Below the pieces are notes generated by a model, which ran no database searches, was not told where the DNA came from, and worked only from the letters and a program-made list of their open reading frames with translations. A stretch of DNA of 12,321 nt, taken from an uncultured Ruminococcus sp. Lineage in GTDB: Bacteria > Bacillota > Clostridia > Oscillospirales > Ruminococcaceae. This document shows positions 1-6,833 of the stretch, piece after piece; position 1 is the stretch's first letter; each line of letters starts with the position of its first letter. A program made the translations under genes and the position numbers. The stretch is taken from contig CAJKFZ010000065.1 in the NCBI GenBank assembly GCA_905199285.1, positions 1 through 12,321 on the forward strand, in the 5' to 3' direction.

Positions 1-24
1 ATCGTTAAAATCCGATGTGATTTG

Positions 25-50
25 CAGGAATACAAATCAAATTATTCCTG
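25..50. terminator. Inverted repeat at left edge, possible terminator of an off-window gene
   Basis: Perfect 8-bp inverted repeat CAGGAATA (25-32) / TATTCCTG (43-50) with a 10-nt loop, followed by AT-rich sequence. It could end transcription of a gene left of the window. There is no clear T-tract, so it could equally be a protein-binding palindrome. Confidence 0.25.
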
Positions 51-117
51 TATTTATATTATAACTAATTTAAACGGTACTTGTCAATAGTAATTCCCGA
101 TAAAATTTGTAATGTTA

Positions 118-147
118 TTGCCTGAAATGTACTACAATAAGTATAGT
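118..147 (+). promoter_or_regulatory. Putative promoter of the XRE regulator with overlapping inverted repeat
   Basis: A weak -35 (TTGCCT, 118-123) and a -10 (TATAGT, 142-147) with an 18-bp spacer lie upstream of the XRE gene. The inverted repeat TACTA (130-134) / TAGTA (144-148), with a 9-bp gap, overlaps the -10. Small XRE proteins often repress their own promoter through such palindromes, so autoregulation is plausible but inferred. Confidence 0.4.
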
Positions 148-170
148 AATATAATTAAGGCGGTACAATT

Positions 171-479
171 ATGAATTATGAGGAGTTTATAAGAAATCGG
201 ATCACTAAGCTTCGGATGTTGAAGAATGTTTCGGAATATCAGATGAGCCTTGATCTGGGACACAGCAAAAGCTATATCCAGAGCATTTCATCCGGCAGAG
301 CGCTGCCGTCCATGAGCGAATTTATTTCGATCTGCGAATATCTCGGAGTCACGCCAAAAGAATTCTTTGATGACGAAAATAGTAATCCCATGCTGCATGG
401 AGAAATTATTGAATCGATAAAGGATATGCAGGATAAGGATATTGAACTGATTCTTGCTTTGCTTAAGAGACTAAAATAA
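171..479 (+). CDS. XRE-family helix-turn-helix transcriptional regulator
   Basis: This 102-residue protein consists almost entirely of one Cro/C1-type HTH_3 domain. Residues about 7-66 carry the family pattern: an N-terminal helix (IRNRITKLRMLKNVSEYQMS), the turn and recognition-helix region GHSKSYIQSISSGRALPSM, then the CEYLGVTPKEFFD closing motif. The acidic/basic C-terminal tail (about 70-102) is predicted helical and may support dimerisation. The start is supported by AAGGCGG (157-163) seven bases before ATG. It is likely a cytoplasmic DNA-binding repressor, possibly of its own promoter. Target genes cannot be told from the sequence. The gene downstream is on the same strand but 116 bp away, so an operon is not certain. 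Confidence 0.85.
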   Translation: MNYEEFIRNRITKLRMLKNVSEYQMSLDLGHSKSYIQSISSGRALPSMSEFISICEYLGVTPKEFFDDENSNPMLHGEIIESIKDMQDKDIELILALLKRLK

Positions 480-595
480 ATTGTGATATAATATATAAGT
501 CAAAGTATATGACCTGACATTTATTACCAAAAGTTACTTTTCAAAATTTTAATTCACTTTTCAGGACATAATAAACTTGAAAAGAGGTTTTAAAA

Positions 596-1120
596 ATGAA
601 AAAATGTCTGGTTATAGTTGATATGCAGAATGATTTTATAAATCAATATACTGAACACCTTCCTCACAAGACAGCAAAATTTATTGAGAGAAGTTCTTTT
701 GACAGTATTATTGCCACAAGATATTGCAATACAGCAGAAACGGCCTGTTATAAATTAGGCTGCTGGAAGGAGTGTATGTCTGGCACTTTCGGTGCCGAAA
801 TTGTTTCAGTAGTCAAGCCGTTTGCACAGCGTATTTTTGACAAAACTACCTATTCAGGTTTTACGAATGAATTCAGGAAGTATATACAAAGCGAGGGCTT
901 TGGCAAACTTTTTTTCTGTGGAGTGAATACCGATTGCTGCGTTCTTGCGACAGTTCTTGCCTGTTATGATGCTGTGCAGGACTGCGTCGTTATTTCCGAT
1001 TTATGCGCTTCGACTCTGGGAGAAGAAAAACATAATCATGCGCTTGACTTGCTGCGTGATAATATTACTCCGGACAGAGTTGTGAATTCATTTGAAATAG
1101 AGCAAAAACAGAATTGTTAG
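596..1120 (+). CDS. Isochorismatase-family cysteine hydrolase (nicotinamidase-like)
   Basis: This 174-residue protein has the full isochorismatase-like hydrolase fold signature and close to the usual family length. The expected catalytic triad is visible: Asp9 in VDMQNDF, Lys83 in FDKTTYSGF and nucleophile Cys115 in GVNTDCCVLATV, where the Val-Asn pair occupies the family's usual cis-peptide position. Family members hydrolyse amides such as nicotinamide, or the vinyl ether of isochorismate; the substrate here cannot be assigned. The protein is unusually cysteine-rich (Cys44, 51, 56, 60, 108, 114, 115, 123, 130, 137, 174) and has no signal peptide, so it is probably cytoplasmic. The ATG follows a weaker AGAGG site. 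No functional link to the pectin genes is apparent. Confidence 0.85.
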   Translation: MKKCLVIVDMQNDFINQYTEHLPHKTAKFIERSSFDSIIATRYCNTAETACYKLGCWKECMSGTFGAEIVSVVKPFAQRIFDKTTYSGFTNEFRKYIQSEGFGKLFFCGVNTDCCVLATVLACYDAVQDCVVISDLCASTLGEEKHNHALDLLRDNITPDRVVNSFEIEQKQNC

Positions 1121-1301
1121 CATATTATTTCTATAATATATATTCATCTTTCGATACAAGAAAAGTTCTTGACAATCCGGTAAATGTGGATTTAAAATGA
1201 GTTTTTATCTTTAAAGCGTCGAGCTGCTACAGGCAAATTTGCATTGAAAATAATATTTTATTGAAATATGTTTCTGCGCCTGTTGCTATTTCTAAGGTAA
1301 T
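1121..1301. other. AT-rich non-coding stretch before the decayed genes
   Basis: No intact reading frame, tRNA or clear repeat is visible. A promoter-like pair, TTGACA (1169-1174) and TAAAAT (1193-1198) with an 18-bp spacer, is present but nothing translatable follows it. It may be the remnant of a promoter for a lost gene, or chance in AT-rich DNA. Short open stretches here have no recognisable similarity. Confidence 0.4.
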
Positions 1302-1619
1302 ATGCTGTACGCTGAACTTGTGATTCCGAATATTGAGATCAGAACAATCTATCAGCGAACTATAATTCAATGGTTCAAGAAAAAGATCAGCACCGATTCA
1401 AGACAGGATCTTTTTGAGGCTTTGATTAATGAAAAAATGGAAGATATTATGTGCAACTGACTTGACGAAATTATAAGCTATCATGATAAAAAAGAGTAGT
1501 TTTAACATGGTTTTCTTGCAGAGCTTCTTTCAGGATTCAGGGAGTATATTTTGAAATCCAATTGTGAAGGCGGCAGCAGAGGACCTGATATAACGCTCAT
1601 GGAAACTTATTTACTGTAA
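1302..1619 (+). pseudogene. Decayed C-terminal fragment of an AAA-ATPase-like / PD-(D/E)XK nuclease family protein
   Basis: Reading one frame through internal stops gives a peptide resembling the C-terminal part of the large family annotated as AAA-ATPase-like with a PD-(D/E)XK nuclease domain (PDDEXK_9). Recognisable pieces are AELVIPNIEIRTIY, then IIQWFKKKI, then ISYHDKKE, then HGFLAELLSGF and finally LKSNCEGGSRGPDI, which matches the family's SNxExGxGRxDI nuclease motif with degraded residues. Three in-frame stops (TGA 1458-1460, TAG 1497-1499, TAA 1503-1505) interrupt it, with no frameshift needed. The N-terminal ATPase part is missing. It cannot make the full protein. Assignment rests on remembered family motifs. 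Confidence 0.6.
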
Positions 1620-1624
1620 AGGAC

Positions 1625-1741
1625 GTTAACTGTGGTCACTTTCACACTCATATTATCATCAACGCTGTGAGCTAAATTAACGGTAAGATGATTCAGACAC
1701 GATTTAATGAAATGAATTCATACTGCAATTCATTACTAAAG
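1625..1741 (+). pseudogene. Short relaxase-like (mobilisation protein) fragment
   Basis: This frame reads VNCGHFHTHIIINAVS, a stop at 1673-1675, then INGKMIQTRFNEMNSYCNSL. The HxHxHxxxN arrangement followed by AVS and a GK resembles the metal-binding motif III of MOB-type relaxases, which nick plasmid or conjugative-element DNA at oriT. Only this motif region survives. The upstream tyrosine-containing motif I and everything downstream are missing. It begins six bases after the nuclease relic ends and in another frame. The best reading is a mobile-element remnant; a chance match over so short a stretch is possible. Confidence 0.4.
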
Positions 1742-1794
1742 TAACAAGTCAGAAGAGTTGGTTTTATTTTGATAATAAGGCAATATATTAATAA

Positions 1795-1929
1795 TAAAGG
1801 TATAAAATTCTTAGGCTTCTGACGCGTGATGCTGTTGAGAAGTCGATAAAATCATCTCTCAACAAGTTGAAAAACAAGTATTACAGCGGCAGTAAGCTGT
1901 TTTACTGGAGAAATCTAAATGGTGATTAG
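1795..1929 (+). pseudogene. Unrecognised peptide fragment in the relic region
   Basis: An open stretch with no start codon translates to about 44 codons, including RLLTRDAVEKSIKSSLNKLK and then YYSGSKLFYWRNLNGD before a TAG. The composition is protein-like (amphipathic Lys-rich helix, aromatic tail), unlike random AT-rich sequence. I do not recognise the family. It may be another piece of the same decayed mobile element. Confidence 0.25.
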
Positions 1930-1966
1930 TATTAGTTCCTGTCGGCTCAAAGCGCCACTATACAAA

Positions 1967-2003
1967 CAGAAATACCGCCCTCAAAACGAGTGCGGTATTT
2001 CTG
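1967..2003 (-). terminator. Strong hairpin downstream of the GH43 gene
   Basis: A perfect 12-bp stem, CAGAAATACCGC (1967-1978) with GCGGTATTTCTG (1992-2003), is extended by an inner CTC/GAG stem past one C-T mismatch, leaving an AAAAC loop. It lies 58 bp beyond the GH43 stop, so it is placed to end minus-strand transcription. The following T-run is weak (TTTGTATAG), so it may also be an RNA-stabilising hairpin or a dispersed repeat unit. Confidence 0.45.
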
Positions 2004-2030
2004 ATTTGTCCCATAGTATAAACCCAATAT

Positions 2031-2061
2031 AAAATCTCTCGGAGTGCAGACAGAGAGTTTT
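2031..2061 (-). terminator. Weak hairpin at the GH43 stop codon
   Basis: CTCTC (2036-2040) pairs with GAGAG (2053-2057), and AAAA/TTTT flanks add to the stem past an A-A mismatch. On the minus strand the hairpin ends in TTTT and overlaps the stop codon of the GH43 gene. The short stem makes it a possible weak terminator, perhaps acting together with the stronger hairpin beyond it. Confidence 0.3.
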
Positions 2062-4325
2062 TATCGTTCAATAAGTTCACGCCTCATTATTACAAGGTCG
2101 AAAGCATCAAGTCTGTTATCTTTACAAAGATCTCCGGCTTTCCAATCAGCAAGGTGCGTATTCGGTACAGAGAGCAGCCATTTTTGCATTGTAACAAGAT
2201 CAGACAAATTAAAGCTGCCATCTGCATTGACATCACCTCTTACAGTTTCAGGCTGTACTGTATCATCAACAGAGAATGTCCATGACTGCATAGTGATTCC
2301 CTTATCGGAGAATACAAAGTACAGGTCGTGTGTACCTCCAACTGCTGCAACTTCATCATTGTAGATTGTTGTATAACTATTGGGGCTGTTGAAATCAATA
2401 CTTGTCAGCACTTCACCTGTCGATTCATCAAGGCGCACTTCAACTCTTCCGTTGCCCTTGACACTTGCGAGGAATGTGACAGGCTTTCCGAGGAGCGGCG
2501 CACTGCTGCCGGTATTTGCTGCTGTATCTGCTGCAAACAACTCGATAGCGTTATCAGCCTTGACATACCGGAACACTGCAGTATCTGGGTCACCATAGAC
2601 TGTATCTCCGTCAGAGAAACCATTCCAGATATTTCTCAGACCGTCTGACCATTCTCTCGTATTGGTAAGCTCAGAAGTGATGTCGATGTTGTATTTGTTG
2701 TTAATAGTAATACTGTCAAGGGCGAATGTTATCTCAGCATCATCAGAAGCTCTGAAATATCCCATATTCATAAAGCCCTTAGCACCATCCATATCGCAGG
2801 TGATAGTGTACTTGCCCTTGCCTGTTATATCAACTGAGCCGATACAGTCACTGCCGGAGTTGTCTGCCGGATACATAGTTACAGTCGTATTCTTGCTAAC
2901 GTTTGTCACAGTGATGTTATACTGAACAGTGTCAATGGTTTTCAGTGTCAGCTCTGCTGTATCGGTGCTGTCATCACCATTCTCAGAAGCATTGAATTCA
3001 GCTCCACGAACACTGAACCAAGAACCTTCATTTTTACTTACAACTGCTGGAGCGTGGCGGTCGGTCAGATCGTATTCTATATCCGCTGTACCATTCAGTT
3101 CTGAGGCAAGATTCACCTTGAACGGGTCAAAGCTACCGTTTGCTTTAGCGCCATTACGGGTAGCACCGTCCTTTGCTATGATGACATTCTGCTCATCGAC
3201 CTCTATTTCATCAACGCCCATACTGCGGTAACTGCCGGTAATGCCCATACCATGCTTCAATGCCTGTGTGTGGTAGAACATATACCACTTGTCCTTGAAC
3301 TTGTGCATATGAGTATGATTGTTTGAATAGTCAAATCCTGAGATACCAGGATTCACAAAGCACTCGCCTTTCATCTCCCAGCTATCAGGATCAAGGGGAG
3401 TTTTAGTAGTCATATATACCATTCCGCAACCGGCAGGTGCATCGCACTCATAAGGCCATTTCTTGGTATGATCGCTCCAGTCAGAGCAGTAGGTGTAGAC
3501 GTATGTGCCGTTGATATAGTTCAGCTCACTTGCCTCAAACAGATAAGCAGCGGGGATCTCCTTGAAATCGCTGGCGAAAGAAAGCATATCATCGCCAAGC
3601 TGTACGATACGTGCAGAGCCGGGCATAAAGTCTGAACCGGATGAAGCCTTTCCGGCGCCGAATGAAAGCCAGCCTACTCCGTTTTCGTCGATGACTGCAC
3701 CTGGGTCAAATGGATTCGGACAGTCTTTAAGTCCGGGAGTAGAGGTAGAGATAAGCGGTTTGCCGAGAGGATCAGTCCAGTCCGTAACAGGATCGGTAGA
3801 AGTGATAACGCCTACTCCCAAGCCGTTATTGGAGAAATACATATAGAAATGCGTAAGTCCGTCATCTTCCACACGGGAAACAACCGAGGGAGCCCATGAG
3901 TTCGTTATCCACGGTGCTATCTCACCGATGTTTATTTCACCGTGATATACCCAGTTGACCATATCATCAGTTGAAAATACAAGCATGGACTTGATCTTTT
4001 CGTAGGTATTGTCAACATCCGGACCGGCAGTTTCAAACTGCTCGTGATCGTTAGTACCGAAAAGATAAAGTCTGCCGTTGTACTCGACAGAAGTTGGGTC
4101 AGCGCAGTAGAAGTCGGACGAGATAGGGTTATTGTAACGTGTGTCCTTGTAGTTGTTGGTACTTATCTTGTCGGCGCTTATGGCGATGCCTTCTGTAGTT
4201 TCCACAGCCATATTTTTTGACATCTCCTCTGTATCGGCAGTTGCAGTCATGTTGAATGTTGCTGCGCTAAGGCACATTGCAGTTGACAGGATGCAGGAGA
4301 TTAGTCTGGAAGTTTTCTTGCTCAT
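2061..4325 (-). CDS. Secreted GH43 glycosidase with CBM6-like module and C-terminal dockerin
   Basis: This 754-residue protein is exported and cellulosome-attached. The ATG at 4325 is chosen because AGGAGG lies just upstream; the reading frame stays open further up, but the promoter -10 falls inside that extension. A signal peptide (1-30, cleavage near TATA/D) precedes a five-bladed propeller GH43 domain (about 62-395). The catalytic set is present: Asp76 in ADPTSV, Asp207 in FDPGAV and Glu264 in LFEASEL, plus the conserved His region near 337-352. Residues about 402-543 form an unassigned beta-rich module, 580-685 resemble CBM6, and 696-753 are a type I dockerin with two calcium loops (DVNADGSFNLSD, DLCKDNRLDAFD). 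GH43 enzymes are mostly arabinofuranosidases, arabinanases or xylosidases. Beside RG-lyase and acetylesterase genes, an arabinan side-chain role is likely. The subfamily is not determined. Confidence 0.88.
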   Translation of the reverse strand: MSKKTSRLISCILSTAMCLSAATFNMTATADTEEMSKNMAVETTEGIAISADKISTNNYKDTRYNNPISSDFYCADPTSVEYNGRLYLFGTNDHEQFETAGPDVDNTYEKIKSMLVFSTDDMVNWVYHGEINIGEIAPWITNSWAPSVVSRVEDDGLTHFYMYFSNNGLGVGVITSTDPVTDWTDPLGKPLISTSTPGLKDCPNPFDPGAVIDENGVGWLSFGAGKASSGSDFMPGSARIVQLGDDMLSFASDFKEIPAAYLFEASELNYINGTYVYTYCSDWSDHTKKWPYECDAPAGCGMVYMTTKTPLDPDSWEMKGECFVNPGISGFDYSNNHTHMHKFKDKWYMFYHTQALKHGMGITGSYRSMGVDEIEVDEQNVIIAKDGATRNGAKANGSFDPFKVNLASELNGTADIEYDLTDRHAPAVVSKNEGSWFSVRGAEFNASENGDDSTDTAELTLKTIDTVQYNITVTNVSKNTTVTMYPADNSGSDCIGSVDITGKGKYTITCDMDGAKGFMNMGYFRASDDAEITFALDSITINNKYNIDITSELTNTREWSDGLRNIWNGFSDGDTVYGDPDTAVFRYVKADNAIELFAADTAANTGSSAPLLGKPVTFLASVKGNGRVEVRLDESTGEVLTSIDFNSPNSYTTIYNDEVAAVGGTHDLYFVFSDKGITMQSWTFSVDDTVQPETVRGDVNADGSFNLSDLVTMQKWLLSVPNTHLADWKAGDLCKDNRLDAFDLVIMRRELIER

Positions 4326-4377
4326 AGGTTTGTCCTCCTGATTGTATTTGCAGTAATACTGTATTCTTGTTGTAGTC

Positions 4378-4406
4378 ATTATAGCAAATACAAAAGCCGG
4401 AGTCAA
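4378..4406 (-). promoter_or_regulatory. Promoter of the GH43 gene
   Basis: On the minus strand TTGACT (4401-4406) and TATAAT (4378-4383) are separated by exactly 17 bp. Transcription should start near 4371, giving a leader of about 46 nt to the ATG at 4325. The -35 hexamer overlaps the second half of the shared operator. Confidence 0.8.
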
Positions 4407-4443
4407 TGCAATATTCTGACATCAACTGCGAAATTATGACTTC
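4402..4443 (-). promoter_or_regulatory. Shared 42-bp operator, copy A (GH43 promoter)
   Basis: On the minus strand this carries GTCATAATTTCGCAGTTGA (4422-4440), then GTCAGAATATTGCATTGA (4403-4420), which runs into the -35 box. The first 26 bp are identical to the copies before the PL11 and PL10 genes. Its upstream end lies inside the last codons and stop of the regulator gene. It is the likely binding site of the AraC-type regulator encoded next door; the partner is inferred. Confidence 0.8.
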
Positions 4444-6665
4444 TTTTTTGAAATGTCATTTATGTGGCGGTTGATCCATTCCGTAGGAGTCTTTCCTGTC
4501 TCCTTTTTGAACTGGTGCATAAAATATACGTCAGAGCTGTAACCGCAATATTCCGCAGTTTCAGCAATAGGAGTCCCCTCCGAGAGAAGCAGCTTTGCCA
4601 TTTCAATTCTGGCGTGGATCAAATCGGTGGAAACGCTGACCTGAAAGGTCTTCTTGTACATTCTCTGAAAATATGCGTCGCTGAGAGACATCATACGTGC
4701 AAGCTCTGCCACTGTCCACTTCTTCTGTGGATTCTTGTATATCTCCTTGCGGAGATCGTAGATATTCGTCATATGAATTCGATTTCTCCGGGAGTTTAAG
4801 TGCTTCTTATTGAGCTTTGTTTCAAGCTCGGAGATAATGCCGCTGAGTTCCTGTTCGGTGATGAAGTCCCGGAACACCTCCATTTCCATTTCAATCTGTA
4901 CTGTTTCTTCAAAGTCAGCAAGCTGCTTCCGGCACTCGTTCAGAAACTCCTGCTTCTGTGCCGTCACAGAGGGATATGGAGCGTCAGCCGAATGAGTACC
5001 CACCACATAAAATTTACCGCCCTTGTAATGACTGGGAGTCTCATTGCCTTTGGTGAGCTTTCCGATAACATCTGAAATTATAAGCAGTATCCGGTCACCC
5101 GTTTCATATCCCAACTCCTGATTTATCTGCTCCAGATTATACAGTCTTATTGCCACAAGGAAAAAACGCTCATGATGTGAAACGGCATATTCGTACATCT
5201 CCGCAGATATCTCCTCAAAGCCACGACGGTTGTAAAAGCCTGTCAAATTGTCACGTATCGCCGCAAGTCTCTGGCGTTCGCTGAAACGTGTAATATAATA
5301 ACGTATGCGGATAGTTTCAAGGGCATTGTTGAGTATCTCCATAAAGCTCCAGAAAAGCGAGTCCGGCGTGTGGTGGATATCTTTGAATTCCAGTGCGGCA
5401 AATCCGAATGTTCTGTCGCTGTAATGCATTGGGAAGAAGAAATATGTACCGGCACGTTTCTGACTGCTTACGAAGTCGGGAATGTCCTTTTTGCGTCTGA
5501 TATCAAACACAGCGCCGCCGGGATAATAGTTGGAATAGGTCAGCAATCGCTCGGAATAACCGCTGTTGCGATAAGGCTCATTGCCGGTATAGCTGATACC
5601 GTCCCAGTCGTCACAGAGACAATAGTGTACTGATTTTATACCACGTATAAGGTAATTCAAGTCGTATATAGTTTTAAAGCAATCGGCGGCATTATCTGTT
5701 GACGAAAGGCTCTCCTGCATACCACTATAGCGGAATAGGCTCTGATACTGAAACTGCTCGGCAAGGTCGTTTTTCAGCCAGAGCAGCGAGAGATTATCTG
5801 ATGAATGGCAGCCGCAGCTATCCAGAGTACACAGCTTTTCCTCAAAATAAAGGTCGGAACGCACGCTTTTCCCGGTGAGCATTTTATGTATTCTGCATAC
5901 ACACTGTATTCCCTGATTATAATTCGGGAACGATATGAACGTAACGGCAGGCTGCTCATAAATTACCTCCGCAAAGCAGTCATATCCAACAACTGCAATA
6001 TCCTGCGGTACACTTATCCCATGCTTTTTCAGTCCGTCTATCAGCCCGACAGCCGGAATCGTAGCTGCGCATACGACCGCATCGGGCATGGAAATCTCAC
6101 CACTTGCAAGCCGCTCGGCAAAGGCAGTCGTATATTCGTTCCAGAAATCGCCGTAGAACTCCCATTCATCGTGCGGTTCAATACCGTGCGCAAGAAGCGC
6201 ATCACGATAACCCAGCAGACGGTTCTCGGACTGGTGAAAGCCCTTGAAACCGGTAATACAGTATATTTTCTTGTGATTATGCTCTGTAATGAGGTGTTCT
6301 GTCAGTATGCGGAATTTCTCCCTGTCATTCCAGAGGGGATATTCCTCGCCGTCTGCATCAGGTGCATCCAGATCAATAACCGGCTTACCGGAGTTCTCAC
6401 AAATCTGCATCAGTCTGTACCGGATTTCATCATCCACGATCACACCCTTGTGGATGATGAACGCATCATAATCCGCCGGGTCGATCAAAGAAAGAATATT
6501 TGCCGCACCACGTATAGTTTTTTCATCCGGCTGCCGTAAATCAAAATAGCTGAAAACAAACACATCATACCCAAGCACCGAAGCCTGTGCAGAGATTCCC
6601 TCAACAGTCCGTCTTGCAGTTTCGGATTGAAGTCCGATTAGAATTACACATATTCTTTTCCTCAT
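4434..6665 (-). CDS. Hybrid sugar-sensing regulator: LacI-like sensor, degenerate GGDEF, AraC-type HTH
   Basis: This 743-residue cytoplasmic regulator has no signal peptide. AGGAGG precedes its ATG by eight bases. Residues about 3-280 resemble the LacI/XylR-type sugar-binding fold (opening RICVILIGLQ, later DAVVCA and DIAVVGYDCF), ending in a Cys cluster (CTLDSCGC, 279-286). Residues about 310-460 look GAF-like. Residues 465-560 keep GGDEF-fold marks (DNLTGFYNRRGFE at 472-484, GYETGDRIL at 519-527), but the active-site motif reads GGKFY (549-553), so cyclase activity is not expected. Residues about 635-735 are an AraC/XylS DNA-binding domain (WTVAELARMMSLSDAYFQRM, then AEYCGYSSDVYFMHQFKKETG). 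It probably binds a pectin-derived sugar and activates the three enzyme promoters carrying the shared operator. Confidence 0.85.
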   Translation of the reverse strand: MRKRICVILIGLQSETARRTVEGISAQASVLGYDVFVFSYFDLRQPDEKTIRGAANILSLIDPADYDAFIIHKGVIVDDEIRYRLMQICENSGKPVIDLDAPDADGEEYPLWNDREKFRILTEHLITEHNHKKIYCITGFKGFHQSENRLLGYRDALLAHGIEPHDEWEFYGDFWNEYTTAFAERLASGEISMPDAVVCAATIPAVGLIDGLKKHGISVPQDIAVVGYDCFAEVIYEQPAVTFISFPNYNQGIQCVCRIHKMLTGKSVRSDLYFEEKLCTLDSCGCHSSDNLSLLWLKNDLAEQFQYQSLFRYSGMQESLSSTDNAADCFKTIYDLNYLIRGIKSVHYCLCDDWDGISYTGNEPYRNSGYSERLLTYSNYYPGGAVFDIRRKKDIPDFVSSQKRAGTYFFFPMHYSDRTFGFAALEFKDIHHTPDSLFWSFMEILNNALETIRIRYYITRFSERQRLAAIRDNLTGFYNRRGFEEISAEMYEYAVSHHERFFLVAIRLYNLEQINQELGYETGDRILLIISDVIGKLTKGNETPSHYKGGKFYVVGTHSADAPYPSVTAQKQEFLNECRKQLADFEETVQIEMEMEVFRDFITEQELSGIISELETKLNKKHLNSRRNRIHMTNIYDLRKEIYKNPQKKWTVAELARMMSLSDAYFQRMYKKTFQVSVSTDLIHARIEMAKLLLSEGTPIAETAEYCGYSSDVYFMHQFKKETGKTPTEWINRHINDISKKKS

Positions 6666-6685
6666 AATACCGCCTCCTTTTCAAT

Positions 6686-6714
6686 ATTATACTGCCAAAT
6701 ATAGCTTGTGTCAA
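6686..6714 (-). promoter_or_regulatory. Consensus promoter of the hybrid regulator gene
   Basis: On the minus strand TTGACA (6709-6714) and TATAAT (6686-6691) are separated by 17 bp, a perfect sigma-A consensus. Unlike the enzyme promoters it has no operator on its -35, suggesting constitutive expression. Operator copy B begins only six bases upstream (6720), so the regulator may also affect its own transcription. Confidence 0.75.
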
Positions 6715-6719
6715 CGCAG

Positions 6720-6761
6720 GAAGTCATAATTTCGCAGTTGATGTCGTGATTTTACATTGAC
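6720..6761 (+). promoter_or_regulatory. Shared 42-bp operator, copy B (PL11 promoter)
   Basis: GTCATAATTTCGCAGTTGA (6723-6741) is followed by GTCGTGATTTTACATTGA (6743-6760), whose last bases are the -35 box. The first 26 bp match copies A and C exactly; the second repeat is the most diverged of the three. It lies between the divergent regulator and PL11 promoters. Confidence 0.8.
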
Positions 6762-6785
6762 AAATTGTATAAAATGCGTTATGAT
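6757..6785 (+). promoter_or_regulatory. Promoter of the PL11 rhamnogalacturonan lyase gene
   Basis: TTGACA (6757-6762) and TATGAT (6780-6785) have a 17-bp spacer. The start site should fall near 6792, leaving a leader of about 42 nt with AAAGGAG before the ATG at 6834. The -35 is fused to operator copy B. Confidence 0.8.
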
Positions 6786-6833
6786 TTATAAAAATACTGA
6801 ATATAGTTATATTTTAACGAAAGGAGTTTATAC

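Noticed and set aside
472..595. Promoter for the isochorismatase-family gene (TATAAT at 487-492)
   Set aside because: The -10-like sequence has no -35 at acceptable spacing, so it is not called.
4326..4406. Upstream start giving the GH43 protein 27 extra residues
   Set aside because: The promoter -10 and predicted transcription start lie inside this extension, while AGGAGG and a proper signal peptide support the start at 4325.
5805..6539. Long plus-strand open frame (244 codons) inside the regulator gene
   Set aside because: It is antisense to a gene with clear domains, has no ribosome site, and its translation resembles no protein family.
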